The position numbers and the translations under genes were made by a program. Shown here in pieces: positions 45,171 to 53,702 of a stretch of DNA of 64,000 bases. The stretch's first letter is position 1; each line of letters begins with the position of its first letter. The stretch is from the NCBI GenBank assembly GCA_965203375.1, contig OZ241886.1, positions 744,001 to 808,000 of the forward strand, in the 5' to 3' direction. Source of the DNA: CATQHS01 sp965203375 (GTDB lineage Bacteria > Actinomycetota > Acidimicrobiia > Acidimicrobiales > Aldehydirespiratoraceae). The notes below the pieces were generated by a model that saw only the letters and a program-made list of their open reading frames with translations, was not told the origin of the DNA and did not search any database.

Positions 45171-45535
45171 CCGTCGTTCTCGACGCGTCAGCGATCCTGG
45201 CTTTCGTCCATGATGAGGACGGGGCCCGGGTAGTTGAGGAGATGCTCGTCGGTGGTGCTCATTGCAGCGCCGCTAATTGGTCCGAAGTTGCTCAGAAGGT
45301 TCTTGCCGAAGGGCGCGACTGGCCCTTAGTCCGGGCTCTGCTCATCAGCTTCGGAATAGAGGTCGAGCCGGTCCTGATCCAAGACGCCGAGTGGGCCGCC
45401 CGACGCTGGCGTCGAGGCGAAGGCCTGTCACTGGCCGACCGACTCTGTCTGGCGTTAGCCGAGCGGCTCGACGTCGATGCTCTAACCGCGGATTCTGCTT
45501 GGGGTTCGACGGGCCGAATCAGACAGATCCGATGA
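45167..45535 (+). CDS. vapC: PIN-domain toxin, VapC family
   Basis: 122-residue PIN-domain ribonuclease. Acidic residues: VLDASAI (D6), ANWSEVAQ (E), GLSLADRLCLALAE (D) and ALTADSAWG (D). GTG overlapping the antitoxin stop with GGAGGA ribosome site. Its own stop overlaps the ATG of the broken mftD copy (ATGA, 45532-45535). Confidence 0.9.
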   Translation: MTVVLDASAILAFVHDEDGARVVEEMLVGGAHCSAANWSEVAQKVLAEGRDWPLVRALLISFGIEVEPVLIQDAEWAARRWRRGEGLSLADRLCLALAERLDVDALTADSAWGSTGRIRQIR

Positions 45536-45908
45536 GCGGGGGCCGGGTGCGTTGTCCCGTTCATGCTCAAGGGCGTGATGCACCCCGACGACGCCCGGCG
45601 GCCCGCGGATGCCGGGGTGACAGCCGTCTCAGTGTTGAACCACGGTGGCAACAACCTTGACGGTTCTCCGGCCCCGATCCGGGTCCTGTCCGCGGTGGGG
45701 GATCGGGTGGAGGTGGTGGACGGCGGCGTGCGCCGGACCTATTTGTGGGGGTTTGGCCGTCAACGGCCAGGCTGGCGTGGAGAACGTGCTCGACATCCTG
45801 CGGGCCGGCATCGACTCCACCCTGCTAGGCCTGGGCGCAGCCTCCATTGAAGACCTGGAGCCCGACGATGTGTTCACGCCCCCCGACTTCTCGCCGTTGA
45901 ACTGGTAG
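45532..45908 (+). pseudogene. Truncated, frameshifted second copy of mftD
   Basis: Begins like mftD (ATGAGCGGGGGC), then jumps directly to the part corresponding to FMLKGVMRPDDARR (here FMLKGVMHPDDARR), deleting about 240 codons. Further small deletions remove AAV and the KAVALGARAVMIGRA segment, and a frameshift separates VVDGGVRRTYLWG from the end NVLDILRAGIDSTLLGLGAA and FTPPDFSPLNW. It ends at the same place as the intact gene. Confidence 0.88.
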
Positions 45909-45913
45909 GGCTC

Positions 45914-46801
45914 GTGCCGGAACCACGCCAAGACCCGACCACCCTCAAATGCGAGCGGTGCGGCCTGGAACAGCCGCGGGACGAATTGAGGGATACATGG
46001 ACGAATTCGGGGGGATACATGCTGGCCTGCCGGTCGTGCATCAGGGCCGAGCGGAGGCAGCGTCTACGTGTACTTGATCGGCAGGGCCAGAAGGAGCGGG
46101 CCGAGCGGTACGAACGGTATCGGGCTAGGGAGGAGCGGGAATGGACCGAGGCGGAACGGAAGCGGCGCCGGCGGGAGAAGCGAGCTGAGGTGGAGTGGAC
46201 TAAACGGGAGCGGGCTGAGCTGGTGCAACGGGAGTGGGACGAGGCTGAGCGGGAGCGGTTGGAAGCGGAATTGGCGGAGCGGGAACAGGCTGAGCGGGAG
46301 CAGTTTGAGCGGGAGAAGCTGGCTGAGGCGGAGCGGGCTGAGCGGGAGAAGCAGGCTGAGGCGGAGCGGCTTGAGCGGGAGCGGGTTGAGCAGGAGAAGC
46401 AGGTTGAGGCGGAGCTGGCTGAGGCGGAGCGGCTTGAGCGGGCTGAGCGGAAGCGGGCTGTGCTTGAGCAGGCTGAGGCTGCGCTTGAGCGGGCCGAGCG
46501 GAGGTGGGCCGAGCAACAGGCCAAGAAGGACAGGGAGTTGGAGCGGGCCGAGCGGGAGAAGCGGGCTGAGGAGGAGCGTGCTGAGCGGAGGGCCAAGGCT
46601 GAGCGGGAGCGGGTTGAGCGGGAGGAGCGAGCCGAATTGGAGCGGACTGAGCGGAGGCGGGATGAGCGGCAGGCTGAACGATGGGTCAAGAAAGACAGGG
46701 AGTTGGAGCGGACCGAGCCGCATAAGGCCATCCGCCGGGCTATTATTGTAACTCTATTGATAGGTATTGCTATACTCTTATTTATCACAACATGGATGTG
46801 A
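45914..46801 (+). CDS. Zinc-ribbon / long charged helix / C-terminal membrane anchor protein
   Basis: 295-residue protein from GTG 45914. A zinc-ribbon-like pair KCERCG ... ACRSCIRAE lies at about residues 13-47. It is followed by about 220 residues made almost entirely of Glu, Arg, Lys, Ala and Leu, able to form one long charged helix or coiled coil. The C-terminus (AIRRAIIVTLLIGIAILLFI) is a single membrane segment with only a few residues after it, as in tail-anchored proteins. The helix and membrane parts are AT-richer. It is the last gene of the duplicated module. No family is recognised; a membrane-tethered spacer or sensor is plausible. Confidence 0.72.
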   Translation: MPEPRQDPTTLKCERCGLEQPRDELRDTWTNSGGYMLACRSCIRAERRQRLRVLDRQGQKERAERYERYRAREEREWTEAERKRRRREKRAEVEWTKRERAELVQREWDEAERERLEAELAEREQAEREQFEREKLAEAERAEREKQAEAERLERERVEQEKQVEAELAEAERLERAERKRAVLEQAEAALERAERRWAEQQAKKDRELERAEREKRAEEERAERRAKAERERVEREERAELERTERRRDERQAERWVKKDRELERTEPHKAIRRAIIVTLLIGIAILLFITTWM

Positions 46802-46834
46802 ACGTGGTTCCTGCGAGTTCCCGCTTTTCTCTCT

Positions 46835-46900
46835 GCTCGGTGGTGGTGCTCATGGCAATCACCGCTAGTTGGGTCCGAGGTTGCCCAGAACTTGCTGGGG
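46835..46900 (+). pseudogene. VapC fragment (third relic of the TA module)
   Basis: The stretch GTGGTGGTGCTCATGGCA ... GTCCGAGGTTGCCCAGAA aligns with the vapC segment at about 45245-45310 (GGTGGTGCTCATTGCAGC ... GTCCGAAGTTGCTCAGAA) with a few mismatches and single-base gaps. It has no open frame and lies just upstream of the E1 alpha gene. Confidence 0.65.
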
Positions 46901-46996
46901 TGCCAACTAGATTGACGTGGCTGGCCTAGAACCCCCGGTCCTGGCACCGAGCTTCGTGCAAATGGAGTTGACTGAGTCAACGGAGAGGTGAAGCGG

Positions 46997-47970
<974 letters not shown>

Positions 47971-47974
<4 letters not shown>

Positions 47975-49074
47975 CCGCTGAGACGACGACCGACACCGCC
48001 GCCGCCGACCCGGCGCAGGCCGCTGAAGCCGCGGTCGGCGAAACCGACGCCCCGGCTGCCGGTCCGTCAAAGAAGCCCGAGACCAAAGTCCGCAAGACCA
48101 GCTTCACCCAGGCCCTCAACTCCGCCCTGGACCTGGCCATGGACCGCTACCCCGAGATGTTCCTCATCGGCGAGGACATCGCCGAGATGGGCGGCGACTT
48201 CGGGGTCACCCGCAAGCTGCTGGCCAAATACGGCCCCGAGCGGGTGCGGGACACCCCGCTGTCGGAGGCGGCCATAATCGGCACCTGCGTGGGCGCGGCC
48301 ATGGTGGGCATGCGCCCGGTGGCCGAGATCATGTTCGCCGACTTCCTGGGCGAGTGCTACGACCAGATCGTCAACAACGCGGCCAAGGTCCACTACATGT
48401 TCGACGGGCAGTTCACCGCCCCCCTGGTGATCCGCACCGCCTGCGGGGGCGGGTTCGGGGGCGGCCCCCACCACTCCCAGAGCGTGGAGGGCTGGTTCCT
48501 GAACGTGCCCGGCATCGTCATCGCGGCCCCGTCCAACCCGGCCGACGCCAAGGGCCTGCTGCTGGCCTCCATCGAAAGCGACGACCCGGTGCTGTTCCTG
48601 GAGCACAAGGCCCTGTACCGGGCCCGGGCCGAGGTGCCCGACGGCTGGCACACCGTGGAGCTGGGCCGGGCCGCGGTGGCCAGGGAGGGCGACGACGTCA
48701 CCGTGGTGGCGGCCATGCGCATGGTGCCCATGGCCCTGGAAGCGGCCGAGGCCGCGGCCGGCGACGGCATCTCCGTGGAGGTGGTGGACCTGCGGACCGT
48801 CAAGCCCTACGACGCCGACACGGTGCTGGCCTCGGCCCGCAAGACCGGGCGGGTGGTGGTGGCCAACGAGGCCCCCCGCACCGGCGGGCTGGGGGCCGAG
48901 CTCAGCGCCCGCATCGGCGAGGAGTGCTTCGCCGACCTAGCCGGCCCGGTGGTGCGGGTGGACGGCCTCGACACCCCCATACCCTTCTCGGTGCCGCTGG
49001 AGCAGGAGATCCTGCCCGACGCCGACGACATCGCCGCCGCCATACGCACCGCCTACCGGGGAGCCGCCCGATGA
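47971..49074 (+). CDS. Thiamine-diphosphate dehydrogenase E1 component, beta subunit
   Basis: 367 residues, with a 40-residue Ala/Pro-rich N-terminal extension before the conserved fold (TSFTQALNSALDLAMDRYPE, LIGEDIAEMGGDFGVT, DTPLSEAAIIGTCVGAAMVG). The C-terminal domain (VEVVDLRTVKPYDADTVLAS) belongs to the transketolase C-terminal family. Overlaps both neighbours by four bases. Confidence 0.93.
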
Positions 49075-49316
49075 GCACCGAGGTCATCCTGCCCAAGTGG
49101 GGCCTGACCATGGAGGACGGCACCGTGGTGGCCTGGCACGTCAGCGAGGGCGAGCGGGTGGTCGAGGGCCAGGTGATCGCCGAGGTCGAGACCGAGAAGG
49201 TGGAGAACGAGCTGGAGGCCCCCTGCGCCGGGGTGGTGGCCCAGATCCTGGTGCAAGAGGACGAGACGGTGGACGTGGGCACGGTGCTGGCCGTAATCGA
49301 CCCCGCCGACGGCTAG
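49071..49316 (+). CDS. Stand-alone lipoyl/biotinyl attachment domain protein
   Basis: 81 residues consisting only of a lipoyl domain: STEVILPKWGLTMEDGTVVA, and the attachment hairpin with Lys in AEVETEKVENELEAP (about residue 42). The E3-binding and catalytic domains of an E2 are absent. It would carry the acyl group for the E1 encoded just upstream, with E2 and E3 supplied from elsewhere. Start overlaps the beta subunit stop (ATGA). Confidence 0.9.
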   Translation: MSTEVILPKWGLTMEDGTVVAWHVSEGERVVEGQVIAEVETEKVENELEAPCAGVVAQILVQEDETVDVGTVLAVIDPADG

Positions 49317-49415
49317 GGCGGCCGTGGGCGCAGGCGCCGGCTGGCCGGACTGCGGCGACGGCCCAGTGCCGTCCCAGCGGGCGGAGCCGACAGCGCCGAC
49401 GGCGAGGGCCGGCCG

Positions 49416-50186
49416 GTGAGCCGCTTCGATGGTCGGACCGTCCTCATCACCGGCGCGTCCCGGGGCATCGGCGCCGCCTCGGCCCGGGCCTTCGCGGCCG
49501 AGGGCGCCCGGGTGGCGATCAACTACCGCCGCGACGCCGACGGGGCCGCCGCCGTCCGCCGGTCCATCCTCGACTCGGGCGGGACGGCCGAGTCATTCCA
49601 GGCCGATGTGGGCGCGGCCGACGACGTGGACCGCCTGGCCGACGAGGCGGAGGCCGCCCTGGGGCCGGTGTCGGTGCTGGTGAACAACGCCGCGCTCATC
49701 GACCGCTCCCCGATGCTGGACGTGACCATGGAGGTCTTCGACGCCGTCTGGGCCGCCAACGTCCGGGGCCTGTTCCAGCTCAGCCGCCGGGTGGCGGCGG
49801 GAATGGTGGAGCGGGGCGGCGGCGCCATCGTCAACATCAGCTCCATCCTGGCCCGCCTCACCGTCCGCAACCGCACCGCCTACGCCGCCTCCAAGGGCGC
49901 GGTGGAGAGCCTCACCCGGGCCATGGCCCTGGACTTGGCCCCCCACGGGGTGAGGGTCAACGCGGTGGCGCCGGGGCTGATCGCCACCGAGGCCCTGCTG
50001 TCGGGGATGCCCGGCGAGGACCTGCAGGCCGCGGTCCAGCGCCACATACCCGCCGGCCGGTTCGGCCGCCCCGAGGAGATCGCCGCCGCCATCCTGTTCG
50101 CCGCCTCCGACGAGGCCTCCTACCTCAACGGGGCGATCCTGCCGGTGGACGCGGCCCTGGGGGCCCGCGAGGCCGGTCCCGACTGA
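49416..50186 (+). CDS. Short-chain dehydrogenase/reductase
   Basis: 256-residue classical SDR: TGASRGIGAASARAF cofactor motif, VNNAALID, catalytic Ser in VNISSILA, and YAASKGAVES with Tyr-x3-Lys; NAVAPGLIAT loop. Resembles 3-oxoacyl-ACP reductase or glucose dehydrogenase-type SDRs. GTG start. Lies between the E1/lipoyl genes and the Mch homologue. Confidence 0.92.
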   Translation: MSRFDGRTVLITGASRGIGAASARAFAAEGARVAINYRRDADGAAAVRRSILDSGGTAESFQADVGAADDVDRLADEAEAALGPVSVLVNNAALIDRSPMLDVTMEVFDAVWAANVRGLFQLSRRVAAGMVERGGGAIVNISSILARLTVRNRTAYAASKGAVESLTRAMALDLAPHGVRVNAVAPGLIATEALLSGMPGEDLQAAVQRHIPAGRFGRPEEIAAAILFAASDEASYLNGAILPVDAALGAREAGPD

Positions 50187-50201
50187 GGCCGGGGAGGGTC
50201 C

Positions 50202-51161
50202 ATGATCAGCGTCAACCGCGAGGCCATGAAGACGGTGCGCCTCATCCTCGAAGAGGCCGACGCCCTGGGCGTGGCCGCGGCCCGGCTCCCCAACGGCGCC
50301 ACCGTCATCGACATGGGGCTGGAGGCCAAGGCCGGCTGGCGGGCCGCCGAGCTGTACACGCTGGCCAGCCTGGGCGGGCTCGGCACGGTCGGCTACGAGC
50401 CCTTCGATCTCGGCGGGCGGATGCTCGCCGCGGTGCGGGTGATGATCGACCATCCCATCGAGGCCTGCGTGGCCTCCCAGATCGCCGGGTGGCGGCTGCA
50501 GGCGCCGGGCACCGAGCACGCCGCCATCCTGGCCGGGCCGGGCCGGGCCCTGAACCGGGAGAACCCCGACCACTACCTCGACTGGGTGGACTACCGAGAC
50601 GACCACCACGAGGCGGTGGTGGCCATACAGGCCTCCGAGCCGGTCGGCGATGAGATGGCCGGCCGCATAGCCGCCGCCTGCCGGGTCGACCCCGGCGACT
50701 TGTACGTGCTGGTCGCCCCCAACCGCAGCCTGGTCACCGCGGTGCAGGTGGCGGCCCGGATCGTGGAGCAGACCATCCACCGGCTGGCCGAGGAGGGCAT
50801 GGACCTGCGGGGCCTGCGCTACGCCCACGGCTTCGGGGTGATCCCGCCCCTGGTGGACGACGACCTGGCGGCCATGGGCCGGATCAACGACAGCCTGCTC
50901 TACGGGGGGGTGGCCAACATCACCGTGGAGGGCGACGACGACGAGTGCGCCCGCATCGTCGGGCGGGTGATCTCGGCGGCCAGCGCCGCCTACGGCCGGC
51001 CCTTCATCGAGATATACGAGGACGCCGGCCGCGACTTCTACGAGATCCCCATTGAGTTGCACTCGCCGGCCGAGGTCCATCTCACCAACCTGGCCAGCGG
51101 CCGGACTTTCAGCGCCGGGCGCATTAACGCCGAGGTCCTGACCGCCTCCTTCTTCGGATGA
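50202..51161 (+). CDS. mch: Methenyltetrahydromethanopterin cyclohydrolase (Mch) homologue
   Basis: 319 residues matching the Mch family, which hydrolyses methenyl-H4MPT to formyl-H4MPT in methanogens and methylotrophs. Recognisable stretches are ISVNREAMKTVRLILEEAD, LPNGATVIDMGLEAKAGWRA, ASLGGLGTV, CVASQIAGWRLQAPG, GPGRALNREN, DLYVLVAPNRSLVTAVQVAAR and AMGRINDSLLYGGVANITV. H4MPT enzymes are not usual in actinobacteria; no other H4MPT gene (fae, mtdB, fhcABCD) is in the window. ATG with GGGGAGGG. A C1 or formaldehyde detoxification role is inference. Confidence 0.82.
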   Translation: MISVNREAMKTVRLILEEADALGVAAARLPNGATVIDMGLEAKAGWRAAELYTLASLGGLGTVGYEPFDLGGRMLAAVRVMIDHPIEACVASQIAGWRLQAPGTEHAAILAGPGRALNRENPDHYLDWVDYRDDHHEAVVAIQASEPVGDEMAGRIAAACRVDPGDLYVLVAPNRSLVTAVQVAARIVEQTIHRLAEEGMDLRGLRYAHGFGVIPPLVDDDLAAMGRINDSLLYGGVANITVEGDDDECARIVGRVISAASAAYGRPFIEIYEDAGRDFYEIPIELHSPAEVHLTNLASGRTFSAGRINAEVLTASFFG

Positions 51162-51168
51162 CCGGCCC

Positions 51169-51301
51169 GTGAGCCGTGTTCGACCCGCCATTCGGGCAAG
51201 CGGCCGGTGAGCCGTGTTCGGCCCGCCACTCGAGTAAGCGGCCGGTGAGCCGGATCGACGAGGCGGCAGGCCGGGCCTCCGTTCGGGTGAGTGGCCGGTG
51301 A
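51169..51301 (+). other. Chain of three coupled mini-ORFs before an SDR gene
   Basis: Four copies of the start GTGAGCCG lie at 51169, 51207, 51245 and 51298. The first three open ORFs of 13, 13 and 18 residues (MSRVRPAIRASGR, MSRVRPATRVSGR, MSRIDEAAGRASVRVSGR), and each ends CGGTGA so that its TGA overlaps the next GTG (GTGA). The fourth is the true SDR start (MSRAAIVTGG). Spacings are 38, 38 and 53 bp. Confidence 0.85.
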
Positions 51302-52014
51302 GCCGGGCCGCCATTGTTACCGGGGGCGGCTCGGGCATCGGGCTGGCCTGCGCCTCCGCCCTGGCCCGCCGAGGCGTGCGGAGCGCGCTGGTGGGCCGCC
51401 GCCGGGATCGGCTGGAGGCCGCCGCCGCCGGGCTGTCGCCGCCGGGCGTGGCGCTGGCCGCCGACCTGACCGAGCCCGGCGCTCCCGACCGGGTGGCCGA
51501 GCGGGCGCTGGAGGCCTTCGGCCGCATCGACGTGCTGGTCCATGCGGCCGGAGTCTTCGAGAAGCAGTACGCGGGGGCGGTCGAAGACGAGCACTGGCGG
51601 CGGGTGCTGGACGTCAACCTGACCGCGGCCATGGCCCTCACCCGGGCCTGCTGGGAGCCGCTGACCTCCTCCGGGGGCCAGGTGGTGCTGATCAGCAGCA
51701 TCGCCGCCGTTCAGCCCTTCAAGGGCAACGCCGCCTACGCCGCGTCCAAGGCCGGGATGAACGCCTACGGCGAGGTCCTCCGGCTGGAGGGCCGGGACTC
51801 CGGCATCAGGGTGATCACCCTGTGCCCGGCCCAGACCGACACCGAGCTGTGGGACGGCAAGGCCCCCGAGGCGGTGAGGGCCCGGATGATGCCGGCCTCG
51901 GCGGTGGGGGAGCTGGCTGCCTCCCTAGTGAGCCTGGACCGCCGCATTGACATCGCCCCCGTCGCCATCCGGCCGGTGCGCGACCCCTGGCAGGACCAGG
52001 ACCCCGGCCCGTGA
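51298..52014 (+). CDS. Short-chain dehydrogenase/reductase
   Basis: 238-residue SDR: AAIVTGGGSGIGLACASALA at the N-terminus, HAAGVFEKQ, catalytic SSIAAVQPF and YAASKAGMNAYGEVL. The GTG start is the last of four reiterated copies and overlaps the stop of the third mini-ORF. Its stop overlaps the GTG of another reiterated start leading to the LLM gene. Substrate unknown. Confidence 0.92.
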   Translation: MSRAAIVTGGGSGIGLACASALARRGVRSALVGRRRDRLEAAAAGLSPPGVALAADLTEPGAPDRVAERALEAFGRIDVLVHAAGVFEKQYAGAVEDEHWRRVLDVNLTAAMALTRACWEPLTSSGGQVVLISSIAAVQPFKGNAAYAASKAGMNAYGEVLRLEGRDSGIRVITLCPAQTDTELWDGKAPEAVRARMMPASAVGELAASLVSLDRRIDIAPVAIRPVRDPWQDQDPGP

Positions 52015-52073
52015 CCGCTACGGGCGCTGAGCCGAGCAGCGGGGGCTGGCGCCATGACCGCGGCGGAGGCTGA
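52011..52073 (+). other. Mini-ORF carrying a copy of the LLM gene start
   Basis: GTG overlapping the SDR stop (GTGA) opens a 20-codon ORF beginning MTATGAE. The start sequence recurs at 52054 (ATGACCGCGGCGGAGGCTGAG, MTAAEAE) and 52099 (GTGACCGCGGCC, MTAAGVE). Thus three successive copies of one start region precede the LLM coding sequence. Confidence 0.6.
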
Positions 52074-53085
52074 GTTTGAGCCCGCGGGAGCTGGCGCCGT
52101 GACCGCGGCCGGGGTAGAGCTGGGCCTGCAGATCGTCCCCACCATGGGTCCGGGCGAGGTGGTGGAGACCATCCGGGCGGCCGAGGAGCTGGGCTACGCC
52201 TACGCCATGGTGGCCGACGAGGGTCTGATGCTCGACGTGTACGCCCTGCTGGGGGCGGCGGCCGGGGCCACGACCAGCATCCGGCTGGGCGCGGTCACCA
52301 ACGGCTACACCCGCCACCCGGCCGCCACCGCGGCCGCGCTGGCCACCGTCGACGAGATGAGCGGGGGCCGGGCCTTCGTCACCCTGGTGGCCGGCGGCAC
52401 CATGGTGCTGCGGCCCATGGGCATTGAGCGGACCGAGCCGGTGGCGGTAATGGCCGACGCCATCGAGATGATGCGGCTGCTGTGGCGGGGCGAGCCGGTG
52501 GTCTGGAAGGGCCGGCGGTTCCGCCTCGAGGACGCCCGCCTCGATGGGGCCGGCGCCTTCAGCGGCCCCCGCCGGATACCCATATGGGTGGCGGCCCGGG
52601 GCGACCGGATGCTGGGGCTGGCCGGCGCCGAGGCCGACGGCGTGGTGCTGATGGTGAAGTCCGATCTCGGCGACGCGCTGGGGCTGGCCGACCGCCCCCG
52701 GCCCGGCCGGGCCCGGCTGACCCGCGTCTACCTGGACCGGCTGGCCTACCGGCCGGAGATGATCGAGGAGGCCAAGCACCTCTACGGGTACGCGGTGATG
52801 GACAGCCCCCGCCGGGTCTTAGAGAGCCTCGGCCTCGACGACGACGCCATATCCGAGCTGCGGGAGGCCTTCGAGCGCGGCGGCCCCGAGGCGGTGGCCC
52901 CGCTGGTGACCAACGAGATCCTGACCCGCTACCAGATCGCCGGCACGCCCGAAGACTGCCGCCGCCAGCTCCGGGAGCTGATCGCCGAGCACCGCCTCGA
53001 CGCCTTCTTCGTCAACGTCATATCGCCAGGCCTGGCCGCCAACCGAGAGCTGCTGGCCGAAGCAGCCGCCATCGCCTCCGGCTAA
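52054..53085 (+). CDS. LLM-class F420-dependent oxidoreductase
   Basis: 343 residues from ATG 52054; the in-frame GTG at 52099 (MTAAGVELGLQIVPTMGPGE) is the more natural family start, the first 15 residues being a duplicated copy of it. Landmarks: YAMVADEGLMLDVYALLGAA, IRLGAVTNGYTRHPAATAAA, GGRAFVTLVAGGT and IPIWVAARGDRMLGLAGAEA. Closest in this window to the LLM gene at 36064. Deazaflavin-dependent redox enzyme of unknown substrate. Confidence 0.87.
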   Translation: MTAAEAEFEPAGAGAVTAAGVELGLQIVPTMGPGEVVETIRAAEELGYAYAMVADEGLMLDVYALLGAAAGATTSIRLGAVTNGYTRHPAATAAALATVDEMSGGRAFVTLVAGGTMVLRPMGIERTEPVAVMADAIEMMRLLWRGEPVVWKGRRFRLEDARLDGAGAFSGPRRIPIWVAARGDRMLGLAGAEADGVVLMVKSDLGDALGLADRPRPGRARLTRVYLDRLAYRPEMIEEAKHLYGYAVMDSPRRVLESLGLDDDAISELREAFERGGPEAVAPLVTNEILTRYQIAGTPEDCRRQLRELIAEHRLDAFFVNVISPGLAANRELLAEAAAIASG

Positions 53086-53165
53086 AGCGCGGCCATTGCG
53101 CCATCTGCTGGCGACACCGCGCTGCTGGCCGAAGCGGCCGCCATCGCCTCTGGCTAAAGCGCGGC
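53049..53165 (+). repeat. Duplicated 3' end of the LLM gene
   Basis: The last 45 bases around the stop (GCTGCTGGCCGAAGC...GGCTAAAGCGCGGCC) occur at 53049 and again at 53121, 72 bp apart, with two mismatches. The second copy lies in the gap before a convergent gene. Confidence 0.8.
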
Positions 53166-53179
53166 CCGCTCAGTCCGCC

Positions 53180-53665
53180 TTATGCCGTTTCGCCGGAGGC
53201 GCCGTCGCCGACGGGGAAGCGGGCCGAGGGGCTGCCGAAGCGCAGGTTGCCCTCTTCGGCGTCGGGGTTGGCGAAGAGCACTTCGCACTCCATCCGGTCG
53301 GGATCGCGGAAGAAGAGGCTGATCTTGCGCCCGAACTCGGTGACGACCCCGTCGGTGGCCCCCGCGGCCATCAGCCGGCGGCGGATCTCGGCGAAGTGCT
53401 CCAGGCTGGCGGCGTGTAGCCCGATGTGGTCGATCCGGCCCCGGCCGAACATGGGGGTCTGACGGCCGGCCTGGTCGTTGCCGTCGATCTCGAAGACGTT
53501 GAGTTCGGCGGCGGGGCCGATGTTGATGACGGTGAGCCTCGGCCCGCCCGGATACTCCTCCCCGTCGCTCTCGACGACCGCGTCGAAGTTGTCGATGTAG
53601 AAGCGTTGCAGCCGGTCGGAGTCGCCGGTGATGGTGGCGACGTGGTCCATCCCCTGCAGCAGCAT
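53180..53665 (-). CDS. Glyoxalase/VOC superfamily protein
   Basis: 161 residues: MDHVATITGDSDRLQRFYID at the start, IDHIGLHAASLEHFAEIRRR in the second half and FFRDPDRMECEVL near the end give the paired beta-alpha-beta-beta-beta units with His, His and Glu metal-ligand candidates. ATG at 53665 preceded by GGAAAGGA. Dioxygenase, isomerase or lyase activity cannot be distinguished. Confidence 0.86.
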   Translation of the reverse strand: MLLQGMDHVATITGDSDRLQRFYIDNFDAVVESDGEEYPGGPRLTVINIGPAAELNVFEIDGNDQAGRQTPMFGRGRIDHIGLHAASLEHFAEIRRRLMAAGATDGVVTEFGRKISLFFRDPDRMECEVLFANPDAEEGNLRFGSPSARFPVGDGASGETA

Positions 53666-53702
53666 GACGCGATCCTTTCCGAGGCTCCGTATTGGCGGTT
53701 GC

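Noticed and set aside
46064..46723. Antisense Leu/Pro-rich ORF opposite the charged-helix protein
   Set aside because: Its composition is a by-product of the repetitive GAGCGG codons on the sense strand.
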